Shown: positions 1-9,710 of the stretch, in pieces
Numbering within the stretch: position 1 is the stretch's first letter
Layout: the number at the start of each line of letters is the position of its first letter
DNA from: Streptococcus bovimastitidis
GTDB taxonomy: Bacteria; Bacillota; Bacilli; Lactobacillales; Streptococcaceae
DNA length: 64,000 nt
Direction of reading: 5' to 3'
Assembly (NCBI RefSeq): GCF_001885095.1
Contig: NZ_LZDD01000001.1
Location: forward strand, 620,001-684,000
Notes under the pieces: model-generated
Databases searched by the model: none
What the model was told of the DNA's origin: nothing
The model's input: only the letters and a program-made list of their open reading frames with translations
Made by a program: the position numbers and the translations under genes

Positions 1-71
1 GATTGAGGAATATTATTATGGTAATCAACTAAAGTTCCATCAACATCTAAAAAAATAATTTTGTGAGTCAT
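1..71 (-). CDS. HAD-family (Cof-type) phosphatase, N-terminal fragment cut by window edge
   Basis: Only the first 23 codons are in the window. They contain the HAD motif I nucleophile stretch FLDVDGTLVD, with the catalytic aspartates in DVDGT. The ATG at 69-71 follows a good AAAGGAG ribosome binding site. Cof-type members of this family usually dephosphorylate sugar phosphates or similar small metabolites in the cytoplasm; the substrate cannot be read from this fragment. Its promoter (-10 TATAAT at 99-104) has the same tandem upstream element as two beta-glucosidase promoters further right, so it probably belongs to that regulon. Confidence 0.85.
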   Translation of the reverse strand, partial: MTHKIIFLDVDGTLVDYHNNIPQ

Positions 72-98
72 ATCTAGCTCCTTTAATCTATTAATTAG

Positions 99-160
99 AT
101 TATACTATGATGTGTTCTTCTTTTTCTAGGCATTTAATCTGAAATACTAATACTATCCTC
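99..160 (-). promoter_or_regulatory. promoter of the HAD gene with tandem AraC-type half-sites
   Basis: Read on the minus strand, half-site ATAGTATTAG (147-156) is followed exactly 21 bp later by a second half-site AAATGCCTAG (126-135), and 42 bp after the first half-site by -10 TATAAT (99-104). There is no good -35, as expected for an activator-dependent promoter. GAGG precedes the first half-site as at 17.8 and 21.0 kb. Three other sites in the window have the same layout. Confidence 0.6.
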
Positions 161-184
161 TGCTCTTTTCCTAAAGCACATTAA

Positions 185-222
185 TTGCAATTTATGGCTA
201 GAATCGCTACTATGGACTTATG
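185..222 (+). promoter_or_regulatory. promoter placing the start site at the ATG (possible leaderless mRNA)
   Basis: TTGCAA (185-190), a 17-bp spacer and TACTAT (208-213) form a reasonable sigma-A promoter. The expected transcription start, about 7 nt after the -10, is at 219-221, right at the ATG (220-222). No Shine-Dalgarno sequence is visible before this ATG. Confidence 0.45.
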
Positions 223-906
223 AAAAATAGACCTAAAATCCTAGCTTTGTATCAGGAAGAGTCAAGCTTCCAAAAAGACTTTTTCCACATTTTAGCAAAA
301 ACCTACTCCGACTTATTTGCAATCGATCTTGCGCCACTTTCAAATGATAATCAACTGCAAGACTATCAAGCCATTTTTGCCTTTTCTGACATTGAAAAAG
401 CTCTTCCACTTTTTCTTTTTACGGAAATGGTGACCTCAAAAGGCTTTTACATAACAGAAGAAAAGGTAAAAGATGGACAAACAATTCTAGCCCTGAGCTC
501 CGCATTAAACCAATTTTATCAAAGTTTAAACTCATCATTGCTGGATGCATTCCCTTTCCAAGTCCGTCAATCTGACCATACCGGTCAAATTATTTATCAC
601 AACCACCAATTTAATGGCTCCTTTTTCCCAGAAGATGACCAGGAACTTGAAGGATGGATTTATCGTCAATTTCAAACTAATCCCCAAGCAGCGACCAAAC
701 ATTTTTTACTGCCCACTGCATCTTCTGACCATATTTATTTCCAATCTTATTACGGCCTACAAGATCCGGACGGCCATTATATTGGTACCCTGGATCTTGT
801 ACAAGATTTGAAACCAATATTAGCCCAATACCTAGAAGAAACTGCTCAAGCTATCGTTGGTTGGTCAGATGTCACCTCTGGCCCCTCTATTTCTGATGAC
901 TTATAA
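220..906 (+). CDS. PAS-domain-like protein of unknown function
   Basis: 228-aa soluble protein without signal peptide or membrane segment. The second half, from about residue 105 (DAFPFQVRQSDHTGQIIYHN and on), reads like a PAS-type sensor fold, a pattern I associate with streptococcal proteins carrying a small PAS domain. The C-terminus (IVGWSDVTSGPSISDDL) has no motif I recognise. It has no output domain (no HTH, GGDEF or kinase), so it may bind a small ligand or partner. It is divergent from the HAD gene and convergent with the SDR gene, hence monocistronic. Start: the ATG at 220 has no SD, but a promoter is spaced to start transcription at this codon. Confidence 0.6.
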   Translation: MKNRPKILALYQEESSFQKDFFHILAKTYSDLFAIDLAPLSNDNQLQDYQAIFAFSDIEKALPLFLFTEMVTSKGFYITEEKVKDGQTILALSSALNQFYQSLNSSLLDAFPFQVRQSDHTGQIIYHNHQFNGSFFPEDDQELEGWIYRQFQTNPQAATKHFLLPTASSDHIYFQSYYGLQDPDGHYIGTLDLVQDLKPILAQYLEETAQAIVGWSDVTSGPSISDDL

Positions 907-992
907 GTTTGTTTGAATTATTCTCCAAATCAAAACAAAATATGAGACTAAATGATAAGTAATTTACTAAATACTAATACTGAAATAAATAC

Positions 993-1026
993 AAAAAACC
1001 ATACTATCCTATGATAGTATGGTTTT
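993..1026. terminator. bidirectional rho-independent terminator
   Basis: A perfect 11-bp stem ACCATACTATC/GATAGTATGGT with a 4-nt loop is flanked by A-runs and T-runs on both sides. It separates the convergent PAS-like gene and SDR gene. The stem contains ATACTATCCT, which resembles the AraC-type half-site, but it lacks a partner at 21 bp. Confidence 0.85.
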
Positions 1027-1030
1027 TCAG

Positions 1031-1792
1031 TTAATCTCTATGAACTGGTTGTGGCCCGTATGATTGAGAAACTGGCATAATTTCGATACGATTAATATTG
1101 ACATGTTCAGGTTGTCCTAAAATCCAGGATACTGTTTTTGCAATATCAATTGGTTGAATGGCATGTGCCCCTTGATAAACAGCGTTAACACGGTCTTGAT
1201 CTCCGTTAAAGCGAACTGAAGAAAATTCTGTACCTTCACAGAGTCCTGGTTCAATGTTTGAAACCCGAATTTTGGTACCAGCCAAATCCGCTCTTAAATT
1301 TAAAGAGAACTGTTTAACAAAAGCTTTGGTCGCACCATAGATGTTACCTCCTGGATAAGGAATAGTTCCAGCTGTAGAGCCTAAGTTAACAATCATTCCT
1401 GAATTACGCTCAACCATTTGCGGTAAGAGCTGATGCGTTAAATAAGTCAGACCAACAATATTGGTATTAATCATAGTCATCCATTTACTAAAGTCAGCTT
1501 CCTGCGCCTTATCTAAGCCGAGTGCTAATCCAGCATTATTAATAAGAACATCAATGGCTTTCCAGTTTTCAGGAAGATTATTTAAGGCTGTATCAACAGA
1601 TTTTGTATCAGAAACATCCATTTGTAAAGCCAAAAACTTCTCAGCCCCTAGATGGGATTCCATCATCCGTAATTTATCAATACGTCTTGCGGCACCAATA
1701 ACACGATAGCCATCAGCAATCAGTTGATAGACAATCTCTTTACCAAAACCAGCTGAAGCGCCGGTAACCAAAACAGTTTGCTTTTTCATCAT
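1031..1792 (-). CDS. short-chain dehydrogenase/reductase (YdfG-like NADP-dependent oxidoreductase)
   Basis: 253-aa classical SDR. The dinucleotide-binding motif TGASAGFG is near the N-terminus, NNAG is mid-protein, and the catalytic Ser (GSTAG) is followed by YGATK (Tyr and Lys of the triad). Close in character to YdfG, a serine/3-hydroxy acid dehydrogenase, but substrate cannot be assigned from sequence. Start: AAAGG at 1799-1803 lies 6 nt before the ATG at 1790-1792, so the longer reading to 1849 is unlikely. It lies downstream of pta in the same direction with a 79-nt gap. Confidence 0.85.
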   Translation of the reverse strand: MMKKQTVLVTGASAGFGKEIVYQLIADGYRVIGAARRIDKLRMMESHLGAEKFLALQMDVSDTKSVDTALNNLPENWKAIDVLINNAGLALGLDKAQEADFSKWMTMINTNIVGLTYLTHQLLPQMVERNSGMIVNLGSTAGTIPYPGGNIYGATKAFVKQFSLNLRADLAGTKIRVSNIEPGLCEGTEFSSVRFNGDQDRVNAVYQGAHAIQPIDIAKTVSWILGQPEHVNINRIEIMPVSQSYGPQPVHRD

Positions 1793-1871
1793 ATGAGACC
1801 TTTCAAAAAAAGAAAGTAAAACCCGGTTTTGGAAACAAAGTTTTACCATCTTACACTATTTTAATATATTC

Positions 1872-2873
1872 TTATTCAGCTTCAAATTTACCAAGGGCTT
1901 GAGCTGCAGTAATGATACCAAGTTTGTAGATATCTTCAGCACTTGAACCACGAGACAAGTCATTAACTGGTTTATTTAAACCTTGAAGAATTGGACCAAT
2001 GGCATCAAACATACCTAGACGTTGTGCAATTTTGTAGCCAATATTTCCTGATTGTAAATCAGGGAAAATGAAGGTGTTTGCTTTACCAGCAACATCTGAA
2101 TCTGGAGCTTTAATAGCAGCTGTTTCAGGAACAAAAGCAGCATCAAATTGTAATTCACCATCCAATGCAAGATTTGGTGCCATTTCTTTAGCAATGCGAG
2201 TTGCTTCTGCTACTTTATCAACTTGTGGTGCTTTACCAGAGCCTTTAGTTGAGAAACTTAACATAGCAATTTTTGGTTCGATGTCAAAGATTTCAGCAGT
2301 TTCTGCTGTGTTAACAGCAATTTCAGCTAATTCTTGAGCATTTGGATCAATATTGATAGCACAGTCAGCAAAGATATAACGTTCATTTGTATTTTCACGG
2401 TTCATTAAGAAAACACCTGAAGTACGTGAAATACCTGGTTTTGTTTTGATAATTTGAAGTGCAGGTCGAACTGTATCAGCAGTTGAATGTGCAGCACCTG
2501 AAACCATACCGTCAGCAAGACCCATTTTAACTAACATAACACCGAAGTAGTTAACGTCTTTGAGCATTTTATCAGCATCTTCCATTGTTGATTTCCCTTT
2601 ACGGATTTCAACAAATGCTTCTTTCATTTGTTCAAATTCAGGGTATGTTTCTGGATTAATGATAGTATAATCTTGATCAGCAAAACCAAGTTTTGTTAAT
2701 AGTGCTCTGATTTCATCAGCTTCACCTAAGATGATTGGTTCTACTAAACCTTCAAACTTAAGACGAGCAGCTGCACGAACAACACGTTCATCGTTTCCCT
2801 CAGGAAAAACAATTTTCACATGTTTTCCAACAACTTTTTCACGTAAACTACCAAATAAGCTTCTAATACTCAT
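1872..2873 (-). CDS. pta: phosphate acetyltransferase
   Basis: 333 aa, matching the short Pta form of Firmicutes. It interconverts acetyl-CoA and acetyl phosphate in the cytoplasm, feeding acetate kinase for ATP in overflow metabolism. Recognisable stretches are VKIVFPEGNDERVVRAA at the N-terminus and the central GMVSGAAHSTADTVRPAL. It is the last gene of the relQ-nadK-rluD-pta operon, conserved in streptococci. AGGTG at 2881-2885 overlaps the end of rluD and positions the ATG at 2871-2873; the upstream in-frame start has no site. Confidence 0.95.
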   Translation of the reverse strand: MSIRSLFGSLREKVVGKHVKIVFPEGNDERVVRAAARLKFEGLVEPIILGEADEIRALLTKLGFADQDYTIINPETYPEFEQMKEAFVEIRKGKSTMEDADKMLKDVNYFGVMLVKMGLADGMVSGAAHSTADTVRPALQIIKTKPGISRTSGVFLMNRENTNERYIFADCAINIDPNAQELAEIAVNTAETAEIFDIEPKIAMLSFSTKGSGKAPQVDKVAEATRIAKEMAPNLALDGELQFDAAFVPETAAIKAPDSDVAGKANTFIFPDLQSGNIGYKIAQRLGMFDAIGPILQGLNKPVNDLSRGSSAEDIYKLGIITAAQALGKFEAE

Positions 2874-2889
2874 TTTATAACACCTCATT

Positions 2890-3783
2890 TTATTTTTTCT
2901 GTAAATCTATGATAACGTTCTCAAAGTCATCTGTCAAATTTATTGTATGTAGGCTTTCATTTTCTGTAAATGGATTATAAAAACGCAAAAAATGACAATG
3001 TAACGCTTGTCGTGTGATACCTAGATCCACTCGTCCCCCATAAAGGTCGTCACCTAGTAAAGGAAAACCAATATGTGAGAAATGAACTCTGATTTGATGG
3101 GTTCTTCCAGTATGTAGCTTAATATCAACCAAATGAACATTTTCAGCGTAGCGAGCAACAACTTGATAAGTTGTTTTAGCGTATTTTCCCGTTGGGTCAA
3201 CTGCTCTGGTAATAATGCTATCTTTTGAACGTCCAATTGGTGCAATGATTTCCCCCTGATCCGGCAATTGCCCATTCCCAGAAACCAAAGCAAAGTAACG
3301 TTTTTCGATAGAACGAACTTGTAATTGTTTATCCAATCTTGCATGGGCATAGCCATGTTTAGCAAAAAGCATGAGGCCACTAGTGTCTCTGTCCAAACGT
3401 GTAACAATATGGACTTGTTTATTGGGATAATTTTGCTCGATATAATAGGCCTTTATGAAGTTTGCAATGGTATTTGAGTGAATGGCACTTGGGATACTAG
3501 CAAATCCGACTGGCTTATTCAGGACTAGAAAGTGTTCATCTTCATAAACAATATCCAAGGGATGAGAGACGGCTTCGAGTTTCTCAAAAGGTTTTTCATC
3601 AGGTATGATAATGGTGACCACATCGCCAACATCGAGGAGGTAGATGGCATTTTCTTCTTTGCCATTAACTGCTATATGACCGCCCTTGTATTTGACTTTG
3701 GCCAAAAGTCCCTTAGAAATATCATGACCTTTTAATAGTGTTTTGACCTTGGTTCTGCGGTCAGCAGTAAATTCAAATTTCAT
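2890..3783 (-). CDS. rluD: RluA-family 23S rRNA pseudouridine synthase
   Basis: 297 aa. An N-terminal S4-like part (about residues 10-65) is followed by the RluA catalytic domain with [16 protein letters not shown], where the Asp of RLDRDTSG is catalytic. It isomerises uridine to pseudouridine in large-subunit rRNA. The exact target positions (RluD-, RluC- or RluE-like) cannot be fixed from sequence, so the symbol is provisional. The start overlaps the nadK stop by 4 nt, indicating translational coupling. Confidence 0.88.
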   Translation of the reverse strand: MKFEFTADRRTKVKTLLKGHDISKGLLAKVKYKGGHIAVNGKEENAIYLLDVGDVVTIIIPDEKPFEKLEAVSHPLDIVYEDEHFLVLNKPVGFASIPSAIHSNTIANFIKAYYIEQNYPNKQVHIVTRLDRDTSGLMLFAKHGYAHARLDKQLQVRSIEKRYFALVSGNGQLPDQGEIIAPIGRSKDSIITRAVDPTGKYAKTTYQVVARYAENVHLVDIKLHTGRTHQIRVHFSHIGFPLLGDDLYGGRVDLGITRQALHCHFLRFYNPFTENESLHTINLTDDFENVIIDLQKK

Positions 3784-4616
3784 GATTCTAGTTCACCAAT
3801 AAAGGCATCTTGAACCCTTTCCCAGAAGCTGGTATGACTTGGCGTTGAAACAAAATGAATTTTTTTAATGTCAATATAATATTGCGCCTTAACCACGTTT
3901 TTTAAATTATAGGTTTTGTTATCAACTGAAATGGTATAAATACCAGTCCTTTGCGGTACGATTTCAATCACTTCTTCTTTTGGAATGATTAAGGATGAAC
4001 CAACCGTACGGAATATGAGATTGTTAAGACTTGAAATCTCAGTCAGTTGAAGGGCTTCGATGGTTGGATGGAGAATAGCTCCGCCCAATGATTTATTATA
4101 AGCAGTTGAGCCAGTTGGTGTGGAAATGGACATGCCATCACCGCGGAAACTTTCAAAACGAACATTATTGATAAAAACATCCGCAACCATTGTTTTCTCT
4201 ATCCTTTTGATAGTTGCTTCGTTCAAAGCTCGCGCCTTAATGACACGGCCATTGTCAAGGGTTAAAACGACCTTAAGAATTGGATAAGATACACTCTCAC
4301 CGCTATCAGTTCTTAAATTTTCAATTAATTTATCAATTTCAAAATCACGGTAATCAGTATAAAAACCTAAGTGTCCAGTATGAATACCAACAAACCGCAC
4401 TCTATCTAATTCATTTTCATACATGTGAAAAGCGGATAGCAGCATTCCGTCTCCACCAATCGAAATGACGATATCCGGATTCTTTTTAGACAAATAAAAA
4501 TCTGGGTCATCTTTAAAGACAGAAAATAGTTTTGAAGCAACCCGCTTACTTTGATATTTTCCATTTGCTATTATGGCGACTCGCGTCACCTTATCTGTAC
4601 AATTCATCTGTGTCAT
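3780..4616 (-). CDS. nadK: NAD kinase
   Basis: 278 aa (also called ppnK). Phosphorylates NAD+ to NADP+. Diagnostic motifs are [10 protein letters not shown] (GGDG, nucleotide binding), the GTHTGHLGF-like stretch [10 protein letters not shown], and [12 protein letters not shown]. The in-frame codon at 4617-4619 is GTG followed directly by ATG; AGGA at 4624-4627 is 7 nt from the ATG, so the ATG at 4614-4616 is preferred. It overlaps the 3' end of relQ by 26 nt, so the two are tightly coupled. Confidence 0.93.
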   Translation of the reverse strand: MTQMNCTDKVTRVAIIANGKYQSKRVASKLFSVFKDDPDFYLSKKNPDIVISIGGDGMLLSAFHMYENELDRVRFVGIHTGHLGFYTDYRDFEIDKLIENLRTDSGESVSYPILKVVLTLDNGRVIKARALNEATIKRIEKTMVADVFINNVRFESFRGDGMSISTPTGSTAYNKSLGGAILHPTIEALQLTEISSLNNLIFRTVGSSLIIPKEEVIEIVPQRTGIYTISVDNKTYNLKNVVKAQYYIDIKKIHFVSTPSHTSFWERVQDAFIGELES

Positions 4617-5262
4617 CACTATTTCCTACGCCATCACTAAAATTGCGACTACCTGGATCAAAGAGCAATTGTGCCTCTCTAATATCGTCACGAATTTTTC
4701 GCATCTCTTCATCTAGTTCTAAAGCAATTTTTGCTGTTCTAGATAATCGTTTCTTAATTTCTTCTGGATATTCGCCTTTATACTTGTAATTAAGTGAATG
4801 TTCAATTGTTGCCCAAAAGTTCATCCCTAATGTCCTAATCTGAATTTCAGCTAGGACTTTCTTTTGACCTTCAATGGTGTCAACTGGATATTCAACGACA
4901 ACATGGTAAGACCTGTAACCACTCGATTTCATATTACGAATATAGTCGCGTTCATAAACAATTGTCATGTCCTGTCTTTGTCTTAATAGATTTAAAACCT
5001 CATCAATATCATCGACAAATTGAACCATTATTCGTAATCCAGCGATATCTTGAATGTCTTGAGCAATGTTTTCTTCAAGAACACCACGCAATGCCATTTT
5101 TTGTTTTATACTATCAACTGATTTAACACGTCCAGTAACGAATTCTATAGGTGAATAGCGATTTTGCTTACGAAACTGTTTACGAATCCCACGTAATTTA
5201 ATTTTTAATTCTCCAACAGTTTGGATATATGGATCTAAAAACTCTTCCCAATCGATTGCCAC
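4591..5262 (-). CDS. relQ: small alarmone synthetase (GTP pyrophosphokinase)
   Basis: 223 aa. Makes (p)ppGpp or related alarmones from ATP and GDP/GTP/GMP. Contains the RelA/SpoT synthetase fold ([58 protein letters not shown]) and lacks the HD hydrolase, TGS and ACT domains of long Rel proteins, as expected for RelQ. A GTG start follows AAGGAG by 8 nt. It is the first gene of the relQ-nadK-rluD-pta operon, linking stringent signalling to NADP and acetyl phosphate metabolism. Confidence 0.93.
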   Translation of the reverse strand: MAIDWEEFLDPYIQTVGELKIKLRGIRKQFRKQNRYSPIEFVTGRVKSVDSIKQKMALRGVLEENIAQDIQDIAGLRIMVQFVDDIDEVLNLLRQRQDMTIVYERDYIRNMKSSGYRSYHVVVEYPVDTIEGQKKVLAEIQIRTLGMNFWATIEHSLNYKYKGEYPEEIKKRLSRTAKIALELDEEMRKIRDDIREAQLLFDPGSRNFSDGVGNSDDTDELYR

Positions 5263-5354
5263 TATTGCACTCCTTTCTTGTCAAAGTTGTAACTTTAATA
5301 TAAAATTGAAATAACAATTTATTATAGCATAAAATAGCTCAAAAGGAAGGTATC

Positions 5355-5921
5355 ATGTCTAACCTGGAAATTGAATACAAGACCTTATTAACCAAAGATG
5401 AGTACCAACGATTACTCAATCAAATGACCCATGTTCCTGCTGTTACCCAAACCAATTACTATATTGATACGGCTGATTTTGATTTAAAAGCTCACCGTAT
5501 GTCTTTGCGCATTCGAACACTTGCTGACACAGCTGAATTAACCCTTAAAGTGCCTGAGAAAGTTGGCAATCGTGAATATAATCTAGACCTAGCTTTAGAC
5601 CAGGCTAAGGAAATCATCAAAAACTGTCAATTACCTAATGGAATTATTAAGGAAATCATTGAAAAGGAAGGCATTGACCTCAGTAAATTAAATAACTTTG
5701 GGTATTTAACAACAACACGGCGAGAAAGTCAAACGGACATCGGGAAAATGGCTCTAGATTATAATCAATATGCATCTATTGTCGATTATGAATTAGAACT
5801 TGAAGTTGAAGATGCTGAAAAAGGTCAAGCTGATTTTAATCAATTCCTGGAAGACAATGCCATTAATTTTAAATATGCCAAAAGCAAAGTTGCTCGTTTT
5901 ATCAAAACCCTGAACTATTAA
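5355..5921 (+). CDS. CYTH-domain protein (triphosphate tunnel metalloenzyme family)
   Basis: 188 aa, YjbK-like. The N-terminal EIEYK matches the CYTH signature ExExK, and conserved basic and acidic residues are spread through the beta-strand repeats (MSLRIRTL, ELTLKVPEK, ALDYNQYASIVDYELELEVED). Family members hydrolyse inorganic triphosphate or bind polyphosphorylated ligands. It is divergent from relQ, the arrangement seen in many Firmicutes; a role near alarmone metabolism is suggestive but unproven. Confidence 0.88.
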   Translation: MSNLEIEYKTLLTKDEYQRLLNQMTHVPAVTQTNYYIDTADFDLKAHRMSLRIRTLADTAELTLKVPEKVGNREYNLDLALDQAKEIIKNCQLPNGIIKEIIEKEGIDLSKLNNFGYLTTTRRESQTDIGKMALDYNQYASIVDYELELEVEDAEKGQADFNQFLEDNAINFKYAKSKVARFIKTLNY

Positions 5922-5932
5922 AAATATTATCA

Positions 5933-5962
5933 ACAGAAAAATGCAATTTTTCTGTTTTTTTG
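5933..5962 (+). terminator. rho-independent terminator after the CYTH gene
   Basis: Stem ACAGAAAAA/TTTTTCTGT (5933-5941 with 5947-5955) closes a short loop and is followed by a run of seven T. Confidence 0.8.
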
Positions 5963-6047
5963 TTAAAATAGAACTGTTAAAAATAAGAAATGAATGGAAT
6001 TTCACGAAAATTCACATTCACGCGAAGAGATAGGAGCTAACATTATC

Positions 6048-7019
6048 ATGACTGAACGATATGCTGATAAGCAAATCAAATTGTTTTCACTCACCTCAAA
6101 CTTACCAATCGCTGAAAAAATTTCAGAAGCATCTGGTATCCCGTTAGGAAAAATCTCCTCACGCCAATTTTCAGATGGTGAAATTATGATCAACATCGAA
6201 GAAACTGTTCGTGGAGATGATATCTATATTGTTCAATCGACAAATTTCCCAGTTAATGATAACCTTTGGGAACTTCTTATCATGATTGATGCTTGTAAAC
6301 GTGCAAGCGCCAACTCAGTAAACGTTGTTTTACCTTACTTCGGTTATTCTCGTCAAGACCGCGTTTCAAAATCACGTGAACCAATTACGGCTAAATTAGT
6401 TGCTAATATGCTGACTAAAGCTGGAATTGACCGTGTCTTAACTCTTGACTTACACGCTGTTCAAGTTCAAGGTTTCTTCGATATCCCTGTCGACAACCTT
6501 TTCACAACACAACTCTTTGCCAGTCACTATGAAGATAAAGGTTTGTGTGGCGAAAATGTCGTCATTGTTAGTCCTAAAAACTCTGGGATTAAACGTGCCC
6601 GTAGTTTAGCTGAATTATTAAATTCACCAATTGCAATCATTGACTATACAGAAGATGAAACTGAACGTGAAGAAGGTTATATTATTGGTGATGTTGCAGG
6701 CAAAAATGCTATTATCATTGACGATATCTTAAATACAGGTATTACTTTTGCTGAAGCTGCTAAAATTCTTGAGCGTGACGGTGCAAATGATATCTACGCG
6801 GTAGCTAGCCATGGATTATTTGCAGGTGCTGCTGCTGACGTTTTGGAAGCTGCTCCGATTAAAGAAATCCTTATCACAGACTCTGTCCTTACTGAAAATC
6901 GTAAACCAGCTAATGTTAACTATATTTCTGCTAGTGGTCTAATTGCGGAAGCGATTATCCGTATCCATGAAAGAAAACCACTTAGCCCACTATTTGAATT
7001 CCATCCACATGACAAATAA
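6048..7019 (+). CDS. prs: ribose-phosphate pyrophosphokinase, Prs2-like
   Basis: 323 aa. Makes PRPP from ribose-5-phosphate and ATP for nucleotide, His, Trp and NAD synthesis. PRPP-loop stretch [11 protein letters not shown] and the [18 protein letters not shown] stretch differ from the usual VVDDMIDTAGT and [18 protein letters not shown], marking this as the divergent second Prs type of streptococci (inference from memory of the family). Start: GGAG at 6033-6036 precedes ATG 6048 by 11 nt; the longer in-frame start lacks a site. The stop overlaps the next gene by 11 nt. Confidence 0.9.
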   Translation: MTERYADKQIKLFSLTSNLPIAEKISEASGIPLGKISSRQFSDGEIMINIEETVRGDDIYIVQSTNFPVNDNLWELLIMIDACKRASANSVNVVLPYFGYSRQDRVSKSREPITAKLVANMLTKAGIDRVLTLDLHAVQVQGFFDIPVDNLFTTQLFASHYEDKGLCGENVVIVSPKNSGIKRARSLAELLNSPIAIIDYTEDETEREEGYIIGDVAGKNAIIIDDILNTGITFAEAAKILERDGANDIYAVASHGLFAGAAADVLEAAPIKEILITDSVLTENRKPANVNYISASGLIAEAIIRIHERKPLSPLFEFHPHDK

Positions 7020-8148
7020 TTTAATCTATTTTGATAATGCAGCAACGACGCCATTAAGTGAGTCAGTCATTAAAGCAATGACTGACCACATGGCGACTAC
7101 TTTTGGCAATCCTTCTAGTATCCACTCTTTTGGTCGGTCTGCTAATAAAGCTCTCCGCGACTGTCGTCAAAGTATTGCTTCACTACTTAAAGTTCCTAAC
7201 CGTTCAATCATTTTTACTTCTGGCGGTACTGAAAGTAACAATACGGCAATCAAAGGCTATGCACTTGCTAATCAAACTAAGGGTAACCATTTAATTACGA
7301 CTGCAATTGAACATCATTCTGTTCTTCATACAATGGCTTATTTAGAAGAACGCTTCGGTTTTGAAGTGACATACTTAAAACCTGTTGATGGTAAATATTC
7401 TGTCCAACAAGTTCAAGAAGCCTTACGTCCAGATACCATTATGGTTTCAATGATGGCTGCAAATAATGAAACTGGCGACCTCTTACCAATTAAAGAGGTT
7501 GCTCGTCTTTTGAAAGACCATCAAGCAGTCTTTCATGTTGATGCCGTTCAAGCTATCGGAAAATTAGAATTGAATCCATTAGAACTGGGAATTGACTTTC
7601 TTTCTGCTTCGGCTCATAAATTTCATGGACCAAAAGGTGTTGGCTTTTTATATAGCAATTCCCTTCATTTTGATCAACTTTTACATGGTGGTGATCAAGA
7701 AGAGAAAAGGCGTGCTTCCACAGAAAACCTTATTAGTATAATCGGAATGACTAAAGCTTTAGAAGAAGCTTATTTGCATATGTCAGAAAACTTTGAAAAA
7801 ATTGAGCTTTTACAAGAAAGCTTTTTAGGAAAGTTATCAGATTGCAATTACTATCTTTCGAAATCAGAAAACTCACTCCCACATGTTATTAATATCGGAT
7901 TTCCAAATCAAGATAATGCTTTACTTTTAACGCGTTTAGACATGGAAGGTATTGCCGTTTCAACTGGTTCAGCTTGTACTGCTGGAACCGTAGAACCTAG
8001 TCATGTTCTCGAAGCCTATTATGGATCTGATTCTGATCGATTAAAAGAATCTGTTCGGGTTTCCATTTCAGACCAAAACACTTTAGAAGAAATTGACAGT
8101 TTATGTCAACATATTACAGCTATTTTAGGAGTTTCACATGGCATTTGA
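7009..8148 (+). CDS. cysteine desulfurase (NifS/IscS class)
   Basis: 379-aa PLP enzyme that removes sulfur from cysteine for tRNA thiolation or Fe-S work. The PLP lysine is in [17 protein letters not shown] and the catalytic-cysteine loop in [16 protein letters not shown]. The length and loop are those of the IscS/NifS class rather than SufS. It begins inside the end of prs (11-nt overlap) and its end overlaps the DUF1831 gene by 11 nt, so prs, this gene and the DUF1831 gene form a coupled operon. Confidence 0.92.
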   Translation: MTNNLIYFDNAATTPLSESVIKAMTDHMATTFGNPSSIHSFGRSANKALRDCRQSIASLLKVPNRSIIFTSGGTESNNTAIKGYALANQTKGNHLITTAIEHHSVLHTMAYLEERFGFEVTYLKPVDGKYSVQQVQEALRPDTIMVSMMAANNETGDLLPIKEVARLLKDHQAVFHVDAVQAIGKLELNPLELGIDFLSASAHKFHGPKGVGFLYSNSLHFDQLLHGGDQEEKRRASTENLISIIGMTKALEEAYLHMSENFEKIELLQESFLGKLSDCNYYLSKSENSLPHVINIGFPNQDNALLLTRLDMEGIAVSTGSACTAGTVEPSHVLEAYYGSDSDRLKESVRVSISDQNTLEEIDSLCQHITAILGVSHGI

Positions 8149-8485
8149 AAAAGAAATTAGTCTCCCAAATTGCAAATTCAAATATGCAATTTCTCCAAAA
8201 ATTAAAAAATACACTTTAAGAGACACAACTTTTATGGTAACTAAAGTTGGCTTTTATGAATTAACCCGCTTATTAGAAGAAGTTCCCAATTCAGGCGATG
8301 GTTTCCCATTAAAAATTACCATTAACAAGGAACTTGATGCTTTCAAATTGGCGATAACCGATAAGTCAGGACTTCGTATGGTTAATATCTTTAAATCAGA
8401 AAATCATAAAATCCTCCAAGATAAGTTCTACTTCTTAATGGATAGTTTAGTTGAAAGAGATATTTTCACTAAAGAGGCAGTCTAA
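8138..8485 (+). CDS. DUF1831 family protein
   Basis: 115 aa, no signal or membrane segment. I recognise it as the DUF1831 family, which in lactobacilli and streptococci regularly sits directly after a cysteine desulfurase. Function unknown; the overlap with the desulfurase suggests a partner role, such as sulfur acceptor or activator, but no cysteine-rich motif is visible (one Cys near the N-terminus). Confidence 0.8.
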   Translation: MAFEKEISLPNCKFKYAISPKIKKYTLRDTTFMVTKVGFYELTRLLEEVPNSGDGFPLKITINKELDAFKLAITDKSGLRMVNIFKSENHKILQDKFYFLMDSLVERDIFTKEAV

Positions 8486-8494
8486 ATCAATCAC

Positions 8495-8523
8495 TTGTCC
8501 TTTTAAAAAGAGAGTTCTATAAT
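8495..8523 (+). promoter_or_regulatory. sigma-A promoter for the DUF4649 gene
   Basis: TTGTCC (8495-8500), exactly 17 bp, then TATAAT (8518-8523). An AAAGGAGGA ribosome binding site follows 10 bp downstream. Confidence 0.75.
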
Positions 8524-8545
8524 ATAACAAAAGGAGGACAAATCC

Positions 8546-8755
8546 ATGATTGAAATAACCTACTTGAATGAGAGTAAACAAGAAAAAACCATTAGCTTCC
8601 CTGATTTCTCAGAATTAGAAAGAGCACAACATTCTTGTGACATTTCGACACCAGATTACCTAAAAATTGTAAGAGTTCTGATTGATGGTCAAGTAATTGA
8701 CTATACTGGTACCTATGGTGACCTCTACTTCTATCTACTCAAACAAAAATCTTAA
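8546..8755 (+). CDS. DUF4649 family small protein
   Basis: 69-aa protein that I match to the streptococcal DUF4649 family. It looks like a compact alpha/beta fold with no membrane segment. It has its own promoter 23 bp upstream of the ATG, a strong AAAGGAGG site and its own terminator, so it is monocistronic. Function unknown. Confidence 0.8.
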   Translation: MIEITYLNESKQEKTISFPDFSELERAQHSCDISTPDYLKIVRVLIDGQVIDYTGTYGDLYFYLLKQKS

Positions 8756-8767
8756 AGATATTGTGAA

Positions 8768-8800
8768 GAACCTGGAACATCATGTTCCAGGTTCTTTTTT
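8768..8800 (+). terminator. strong rho-independent terminator
   Basis: Perfect stem GAACCTGGAACAT/ATGTTCCAGGTTC (8768-8794) followed by TTTTTT. Confidence 0.9.
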
Positions 8801-8978
8801 ATCATTTGTCATATTTTTCTTCCATTTTTTATTACATTATTAGTTATTATCCTTCTTCCCTAAAAGTAGTTAAATCAAACAAAATGTGATTTTTTTATAG
8901 GACGATGGCAATTTAATAGAAAGACATTACTATAAATGAAATGAATAGCATTATAAATTAATAAATTTAGGGTTAAAG

Positions 8979-9008
8979 TTGCAATTTTCACAAACTATTT
9001 GTTACAAT
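8979..9008 (+). promoter_or_regulatory. rex promoter in a 300-bp gene-free stretch
   Basis: TTGCAA (8979-8984), 18 bp, TACAAT (9003-9008). The spacer contains TTCACAA (8987-8993), one half of the Rex operator consensus (TTGTGAA...TTCACAA), but the other half is not properly placed, so autoregulation is only a possibility. In the rest of 8801-9057 I see no gene and no clear structure. Confidence 0.5.
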
Positions 9009-9057
9009 AGTAACATGAAAGATACTGATATTAAAATGATAAATAGGAGTGAGAAAA

Positions 9058-9699
9058 ATGGTTATTGATAAATCTATTCCAAAGGCAACAGCAAAACGTT
9101 TGTCTTTGTATTATCGAATATTTAAACGCTTTTACGCGGATAATATTGAAAAAGCGAGTTCTAAACAAATTGCTGATGCAATGGGGATTGACTCTGCAAC
9201 TGTCCGTCGTGACTTTTCCTATTTTGGAGAGTTAGGCCGACGTGGTTTTGGTTATGATGTAGCAAAATTAATGAATTTCTTTGCTGATCTTTTAAACGAC
9301 CACTCAACTACGAATGTTTTACTTGTAGGAACAGGGAATATTGGGCGAGCTCTTTTACACTATCGTTTCCATGATCGTAATAAAATGCAAATTTCAATGG
9401 GCTTTGACATGGATGCTCATCCCCTAGTAGGAACAAGTACAGCTGATGGAATTCCAATTTATGGCATGTCTTCCTTAAAAGAACATGTTGAAAAATCTGA
9501 TATTGAAACAGCTATTTTAACTGTCCCAAGTACAGTGGCACAAGAAGTTGCTAATCAGTTAATCGAGGCTGGTATTAAAGGCATTTTGAGTTTCTCACCA
9601 GTTCATTTACAAGTCCCAAATGATGTTATCGTCCAGTATGTTGATTTGACCAGTGAATTGCAAACATTGCTGTATTTCATGAATCAATCTCAGAATTAG
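9058..9699 (+). CDS. rex: redox-sensing transcriptional repressor Rex
   Basis: 213 aa, the usual Rex length. An N-terminal winged helix ([30 protein letters not shown], about residues 35-65) is followed by a Rossmann domain with GTGNIGRAL for NADH/NAD+ sensing. It represses fermentation and redox-balance genes when NADH is low. AGGAG at 9045-9049 is 8 nt before ATG 9058; the in-frame GTG at 9049 overlaps the SD and is not the start. Followed after 11 nt by the amidotransferase gene. Confidence 0.95.
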   Translation: MVIDKSIPKATAKRLSLYYRIFKRFYADNIEKASSKQIADAMGIDSATVRRDFSYFGELGRRGFGYDVAKLMNFFADLLNDHSTTNVLLVGTGNIGRALLHYRFHDRNKMQISMGFDMDAHPLVGTSTADGIPIYGMSSLKEHVEKSDIETAILTVPSTVAQEVANQLIEAGIKGILSFSPVHLQVPNDVIVQYVDLTSELQTLLYFMNQSQN

Positions 9700-9710
9700 G
9701 GTAGGGAATC

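Noticed and set aside
998..1023. ATACTATCCT inside the terminator after the PAS-like gene
   Set aside because: Explained as part of a perfect terminator stem between convergent genes; no promoter nearby.
8985..9008. Rex operator in the rex promoter
   Set aside because: Only one half (TTCACAA) matches; the second half is absent at the required spacing, so autoregulation is not claimed.
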